Source: Devosia sp. FKR38 (GTDB lineage Bacteria > Pseudomonadota > Alphaproteobacteria > Rhizobiales > Devosiaceae). Taken from it: 64,000 bases of DNA. Made by a program: the position numbers and the translations under genes. Numbering within the stretch: position 1 is the first letter of the stretch; the number at the start of each line of letters is the position of its first letter. Under the pieces are notes generated by a model. It was not told where the DNA came from. It was given only the letters and a program-made list of their open reading frames with translations, and made no database searches. Of this stretch, positions 60,149 to 64,000 are shown in pieces. The DNA lies in assembly GCF_005222805.1 (NCBI RefSeq), contig NZ_STGC01000005.1:2623256-2687255 (forward strand), read 5' to 3'.

Positions 60149-61330
60149 TCAGCCGGCCAGCGGCGCCCGACGCGGCGGAATGTCGTTGGAATAGATATTG
60201 TGCAGCCCGACATTGAGGATATCGCGCTCGCCACACAGCGCCATGGTGGTGTCGAGCTCCTTGCGGATGATCTCGAGCACCCGCGCCACGCCCGCCTGGC
60301 CACCGGCCCCCAGCCCATAGAGCATGGGACGGCCGATGAAGGTGCCCTTGGCGCCATAGGCCAGCGCCTTGATCACATCCTGGCCCGAGCGAATGCCGCT
60401 ATCGAGATAGACCTCCGTGCGCTTGCCGATGGCATCGATGATCTCGGGCAGCACGCGGATGGTCGAAGGCGCGCCATCGAGCTGACGGCCGCCGTGATTG
60501 GAGACGATCACCGCATCGGCGCCGTTCTCGACAGCGGCAATGGCATCCTCGCGGTCGAGCACGCCCTTGACGATCACCGGCCCGCCAAAGCGCTTCTTGA
60601 CCCAGGCCACATCGGCCCAGTTGAGCGTGGGGTCGAACTGGCTTGAGGTCCAGGCCGAGAGCGAGGCCAGATCGTGATTGCCATCCACATGGCCCACGAT
60701 ATTGCGGAAGGTATGCCGCTTGGTGCCCAGCATGCGCGCGCACCAGAGGGGGTGCTGCATCATCTGGTAGATCGAATAGGGCGTGAACTTGGGCGGGGTG
60801 GAGAGGCCATTGTGAATGTCCTTGTGGCGCTGGCCCAGGATCTGCAGATCCATGGTCAGCACCAGCGCCGAGCATTTGGCCGCCTTGGCCCGGTCGATCA
60901 GCCGCTCGATGAAGCCGCGATCGCGCATCACATAGAGCTGGAACCAGAACGGCGCACTGGTGTTTTCGGCAATGTCCTCGATCGAGCACACCGACATGGT
61001 CGAGAGCGTGAAGGGAATGCCGAATTCTTCGGCCGCCTTGGCCGCCTTGATCTCGCCATCGGCGATCTGCATGCCGCCGGTCGCCGCCGGGGCAATGGCC
61101 ACCGGCATGGTGATGGTCTTGCCCAGCATGGACGTCTTGAGGTTGCGGCCCTCCAGGTTCACCGCCACCTTCTGGCGCAGGCTGATCTTGTTGAAGTCGC
61201 TCTCATTGGCCCGATAGGTGCCTTCGGTATAGCTGCCGCTGTCGGCATATTCGAAGAACATCTTGGGCACCGAACGCCGCGCCTTCTCCTTCATCTCGGC
61301 CACGGTGAGGATCTTGTCGAGACGGGGCAT
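60149..61330 (-). CDS. lldD: FMN-dependent alpha-hydroxy-acid oxidase (L-lactate dehydrogenase type)
   Basis: This 393-residue protein has the family active site SNHGGRQLDGAPS, with His and Arg, and the FMN site APAATGGM near residue 80. The YADSG motif lies near residue 25. Length and motifs match LldD, which oxidises L-lactate (or a related acid) to pyruvate. I chose the ATG at 61330. A perfect 14-base palindrome (61365-61378) lies 35 bases upstream. Glycolate or mandelate are other possible substrates. Confidence 0.87.
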   Translation of the reverse strand: MPRLDKILTVAEMKEKARRSVPKMFFEYADSGSYTEGTYRANESDFNKISLRQKVAVNLEGRNLKTSMLGKTITMPVAIAPAATGGMQIADGEIKAAKAAEEFGIPFTLSTMSVCSIEDIAENTSAPFWFQLYVMRDRGFIERLIDRAKAAKCSALVLTMDLQILGQRHKDIHNGLSTPPKFTPYSIYQMMQHPLWCARMLGTKRHTFRNIVGHVDGNHDLASLSAWTSSQFDPTLNWADVAWVKKRFGGPVIVKGVLDREDAIAAVENGADAVIVSNHGGRQLDGAPSTIRVLPEIIDAIGKRTEVYLDSGIRSGQDVIKALAYGAKGTFIGRPMLYGLGAGGQAGVARVLEIIRKELDTTMALCGERDILNVGLHNIYSNDIPPRRAPLAG

Positions 61331-61364
61331 GTGCGGACTCCTGCGCTTTGCCCCTGCCCTAACA

Positions 61365-61378
61365 ACTAACATGTTAGT
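61365..61378. promoter_or_regulatory. Perfect palindrome upstream of lldD
   Basis: ACTAACATGTTAGT is its own reverse complement over 14 bases, located 35-48 bases before the start. It is a candidate operator for an unidentified regulator, not encoded nearby. Confidence 0.6.
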
Positions 61379-61424
61379 CGTCAATTGGCAGATGGATGCG
61401 CCATCATCCGCGCGCGCCAGCGCG

Positions 61425-61592
61425 TCAGGCGGGGGGCGACTTGCTGGCCAGCGTCGAGACGGTAAAGGCGAACAGCACGATCAGCGCCGTCCACCAGCCG
61501 ATGTAGTAAAATGCCGGAAACAGGAACATCAGCACCGCACCATCGAGATAGCTGTAGCGTGGGCGGACAAGGATCTGGAAAACCGTCTTCAT
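61425..61592 (-). CDS. Small membrane protein, 55 residues
   Basis: This frame is translated as MKTVFQILVRPRYSYLDGAV at its start. It has one or two hydrophobic segments (about residues 19-46, rich in Phe, Trp, Tyr) and ends TLASKSPPA. A GGAG lies nine bases before the ATG at 61592. It lies upstream of lldD on the same strand. I recognise no family. Support is a plausible start, ribosome site and coherent membrane profile. Confidence 0.5.
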   Translation of the reverse strand: MKTVFQILVRPRYSYLDGAVLMFLFPAFYYIGWWTALIVLFAFTVSTLASKSPPA

Positions 61593-61734
61593 GGCGATGC
61601 GCTCCGACTAAGATCAGCAACTGCACCTGACATAGGCCGGCCCGATCGGCCTGGCTGTTCCCGAGGGAACCCGCCCTCTTGCCACCACGCCGCCCATCTC
61701 GTCATATGCAGGCAAAAACGGGGGGAGACAGGCC

Positions 61735-62649
61735 ATGGCCATCGGCGGCGACGCGCTCGAGTTCATCGACAAGAAATTCTATGACCTGACCATCGGCATC
61801 GCGCCGCTCGAAGTGCTCTATGACGGCTGCCGCTGGGCAGAGGGGCCGGTGTGGTTTGCCGATGGCAATTATCTGGTGTGGAGCGACATCCCCAACAACC
61901 GCATGCTCAAATGGGTGCCCGACCTCGGGGTGACGACGTTCCGCACGCCCTCCAACTACGTCAATGGCAATACCCGCGACCGCCAGGGAAGGCTGATCTC
62001 CTGCTCGCATGGCGCCCGCGCCGTGCTGCGGACCGAGGCCGATGGCACCATCACTACGCTGGTCGACCGCTACGAGGGCAAGCGCCTCAACTCCCCCAAT
62101 GATGTGGTGGTGAAATCCGATGGCACCATCTGGTTCACCGACCCGCCCTACGGCATCATCAGCGACTACGAAGGCTACAAGTCCGACCAGGAACAGGCCG
62201 GCTGCTACGTCTATCGCTTCGATCCCACGGACAATTCGCTGACCGTGGTGGCCGATGATTTCGCCAAGCCCAATGGCCTGGCCTTTTCGCCGGACGAGTC
62301 GATCCTTTATGTGTCCGACACAGGCCAGAGCCACGATCCCGACTACCCGGCCCATATCCGCCAGTTCAGCGTCGATGGCGCCAGGCTGACCAACCCAAAA
62401 GTGTTCGCCGATATCGACTCCGGCCTGCCCGATGGCTTCCGGCTCGATACCGAGGGCAATGTCTGGACCAGCGCCGGGCTGGGCGTGAATGTCTATGACC
62501 CCGCCGGCACGCTGCTGGGCCGCGTCAAGACCGGCGCCAAGACCTCCAATGTGGTGTTCGGCGGGCCGCGCCGAAATCGCCTCTTCATCACCTGCAGCCA
62601 ATATGTGATGGCCACCTATGTGGGGGCGACGGGGTTGCAGCGGCCTTGA
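61735..62649 (+). CDS. SMP-30/gluconolactonase-like lactonase
   Basis: This 304-residue beta-propeller has the metal-site residues in RWAEGPVWF (Glu), NSPNDVVVKSDG (Asn) and SPDESILYVSDTG (Asp). It follows the pattern of SMP-30/LRE lactonases, which hydrolyse aldonolactones. The stop overlaps the next gene (TTGA), so a three-gene operon follows. The sugar is unknown. Confidence 0.9.
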   Translation: MAIGGDALEFIDKKFYDLTIGIAPLEVLYDGCRWAEGPVWFADGNYLVWSDIPNNRMLKWVPDLGVTTFRTPSNYVNGNTRDRQGRLISCSHGARAVLRTEADGTITTLVDRYEGKRLNSPNDVVVKSDGTIWFTDPPYGIISDYEGYKSDQEQAGCYVYRFDPTDNSLTVVADDFAKPNGLAFSPDESILYVSDTGQSHDPDYPAHIRQFSVDGARLTNPKVFADIDSGLPDGFRLDTEGNVWTSAGLGVNVYDPAGTLLGRVKTGAKTSNVVFGGPRRNRLFITCSQYVMATYVGATGLQRP

Positions 62650-63014
62650 GCCCTGTGCCGCAGAGCACGCTGGACTTTCTGGCCGCCCTCACTGGCGAGC
62701 AGCGCGACGCGCTGCTGGCTCTGCGGGCCGAGATTATCGCCGCCGCGCCGGAGGCCGAGGAATATATCGGCTATGGCATCCCCGCCTTTCGGCACAATGG
62801 CGCCCTGGTGTCGTTCGGCGCCACGCGCAGCAAATGCTCCTTCTATGTGCAGAGCCCGGCGGTGATGGAAGCGTTCGCCGCCGACCTCACCGGGCTGGAC
62901 ACCTCCAAGGGCACGATCCGCTTTGCCCCCGACAAACCCCTGCCATCTGAGCTGGTCCACCGCATCGTCCAGGCGCGTCTCGAAGAGAACGCCGCCCGCA
63001 AGCGGGCCCGATGA
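62646..63014 (+). CDS. DUF1801 protein (iron chaperone YdhG-like)
   Basis: This 122-residue protein has the DUF1801 core: EEYIGYGIPAFRHNGALVSFGATRSKCSFYV and GTIRFAPDKPLPSELVHRIVQARLEEN. DUF1801 proteins are annotated as possible iron chaperones; the function is not established. The start is TTG at 62646, or GTG at 62655. It overlaps the next gene by four bases. Confidence 0.85.
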   Translation: MSPVPQSTLDFLAALTGEQRDALLALRAEIIAAAPEAEEYIGYGIPAFRHNGALVSFGATRSKCSFYVQSPAVMEAFAADLTGLDTSKGTIRFAPDKPLPSELVHRIVQARLEENAARKRAR

Positions 63015-63649
63015 CGATCGATCCCACAGAGTTCATCACGCAGAACCTGCGGCTCGAACCCGTGCCAAGCCTGCCGGCCATCCGCCTCTATACGGCCCAT
63101 GCCGGCAGCCGCCTTTCGCGCCTCTTCAGTGACGATGACGACGATCCGCCGGCGCCCTATTGGGCCTATCAATGGGCCGGCGGGCTGGCCCTGGCGCAGC
63201 ATTTCGCCGCCCATCCGGAGGTGGTCGCGGGCAAGCGCGTCCTTGATCTGGGCGCCGGCTCGGGCCTTGTGGGCATTGCGGCTGCAAAGGCAGGCGCAAC
63301 GGTTGAGGCCGCCGAAATCGACGCCAACGGGCGCGCCGCCATTGCGCTCAACGCGGCAGCCAATGGCGTGGCCATCCTGCTACGAGACATTGATCTGGAC
63401 GGCCCGGCGCCCCAAGACATCGACCTGATTGCGGCCGGCGATGTGTTCTACAATCCCGATGTCGCCGCGCTGATGCTGCCGTTTCTGCGGCGCGGCCACG
63501 AGGCTGGCATCGCCGTGCTGATCGGCGACCCCGACCGGCGCGATCTGCCGCGCGATGATCTCGAGCTGATCGCCAGCTACAAGGTCAGCGACGTCGGCGA
63601 TGCCCGGGACACCGCCGACCGCATGGGTTCGGTCTATCGGCTGGACTAA
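63011..63649 (+). CDS. Class I methyltransferase, ETFB-lysine-methyltransferase-like
   Basis: This 212-residue SAM methyltransferase has motif I VLDLGAGSGLVGIAAAKAGA, then AAEIDANG (post-I), and a DLIAAGDVFYNPDVA motif typical of the ETFB lysine methyltransferase group, which trimethylates lysines in the beta subunit of electron transfer flavoprotein. It starts at the overlap with DUF1801 and its stop overlaps the convergent gene. Assignment rests on the GDVFYNP block. Confidence 0.75.
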   Translation: MTIDPTEFITQNLRLEPVPSLPAIRLYTAHAGSRLSRLFSDDDDDPPAPYWAYQWAGGLALAQHFAAHPEVVAGKRVLDLGAGSGLVGIAAAKAGATVEAAEIDANGRAAIALNAAANGVAILLRDIDLDGPAPQDIDLIAAGDVFYNPDVAALMLPFLRRGHEAGIAVLIGDPDRRDLPRDDLELIASYKVSDVGDARDTADRMGSVYRLD

Positions 63650-64000
63650 CGGCCCGCCAGGCGACGGAAACTGCTGAACTGGAAGTGCTGCACGCTACCC
63701 CAGGGCGTTTGATGATCGTGCATACGCGCATCGATCAGCGCGAAGTCAGCTCCCAGGCTGCGCGACAGGCTGACGCTGTCATGCCGGGCCACCGGCAGCC
63801 CGCTGCACTTTTCCGGCCCGTCGGGTGCGAACGTGCCGATGACGGCCACGCCACCGGGCCGCAGGGCCTGAAGCAGGACATCGACATAGGCGGCCTGTTC
63901 CTCGACCTGCGTCAGGAAGTGAAACGCGGCGCGATCATGCCAAAAGTCATAGCGCCGCAGCGGTTTCCACCGGGTCACGTCGCTGACCACCCAGTCCACC
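63646..64000 (-). CDS. SAM-dependent methyltransferase, C-terminal part (cut by the window edge)
   Basis: The frame is open to the window end. It contains a DVTRWKPLRRYDFWHDRAAFHFL segment, a LRPGGVAVIGTFAPDGPEKCSGLPVARHD block and a C-terminal HTPWGS-like segment (HDHQTPWGSVQHFQF). These belong to a class I methyltransferase family with an HTPxGxxQxF ending. Its N-terminal SAM-binding motif I lies outside the window. Confidence 0.75.
   Translation of the reverse strand, partial: VDWVVSDVTRWKPLRRYDFWHDRAAFHFLTQVEEQAAYVDVLLQALRPGGVAVIGTFAPDGPEKCSGLPVARHDSVSLSRSLGADFALIDARMHDHQTPWGSVQHFQFSSFRRLAGR

Overview
The window is a GC-rich chromosomal segment of an alphaproteobacterium, most likely a member of Hyphomicrobiales close to Devosia. 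This is an inference from gene content: a near-canonical CpdR response regulator, a DUF459 SGNH hydrolase, the alphaproteobacterial exonuclease/ligase pair, an hsp20 gene behind an RpoH-type promoter with a ROSE-like leader, and eda next to a ModE-type regulator. I recognise 64 protein genes (two cut by the window edges) and two tRNA genes. There is no CRISPR array, insertion sequence, prophage or rRNA operon.

Layout. 1-3250: divergent fadE (partial) and fadD-merR, a fatty-acid degradation locus with two matching palindromes between the divergent genes. 3253-6194: a UVR-motif small protein, then the ATP-dependent ligase and its MBL-fold exonuclease, but no Lhr helicase or PdeM. 6460-16595: PreP-like M16C peptidase, a small membrane protein, aldo/keto reductase, ABC exporter, GntR regulator, Gfo/Idh/MocA oxidoreductase and an ABC-F ATPase, all on the minus strand. 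16860-25193: HerA-like ATPase, aldose-1-epimerase-like protein, HrpB helicase, MsrB, a PPOX flavoprotein, a metallophosphoesterase, and a divergent FMN reductase/HxlR pair. 25205-25385: two adjacent tRNA-Val genes. 25494-30363: cpdR, N-formylglutamate amidohydrolase, HisN-type phosphatase, an alpha/beta hydrolase, hsp20 and dps. 30879-37880: gltB-gltD and hpt.

37877-45150: an envelope region with a DUF459 hydrolase, MltB-type transglycosylase, galE/galU, an outer-membrane barrel, NfeD and an SPFH protein. 45241-47755: eda-modE-modA-modB with a clear ModE-type operator but no modC. 47882-51665: nadA, an antisense HNH gene, nadB, then parDE where nadC might be expected. 51666-54839: dihaem cytochrome c, thioredoxin and CcdA, then a PfkB sugar kinase. 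55070-58188: a TRAP transporter with a convergent TakP-like binding protein. 58435-60145: a secreted small protein, ECF sigma factor and anti-sigma factor. 60149-64000: an alpha-hydroxy-acid oxidase, a 55-residue membrane protein, an SMP-30 lactonase, a DUF1801 protein, an ETFB-lysine-methyltransferase-like enzyme and a partial methyltransferase.

Most genes are ordinary core metabolism. The interesting material is mainly in the non-coding DNA: a ROSE-type thermosensor, paired hairpins ahead of the alpha/beta hydrolase gene, a cluster of phased repeats and dyads ahead of gltB, a long symmetric hairpin after gltD, and several regulator/operator pairs that can be read directly. I see no convincing new multi-gene defence or biosynthetic system. 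The best leads for undescribed biology are the gltB upstream array, the hairpin pair at 28946-29048, the stand-alone HerA-like ATPase and the HNH gene inside the NAD locus.
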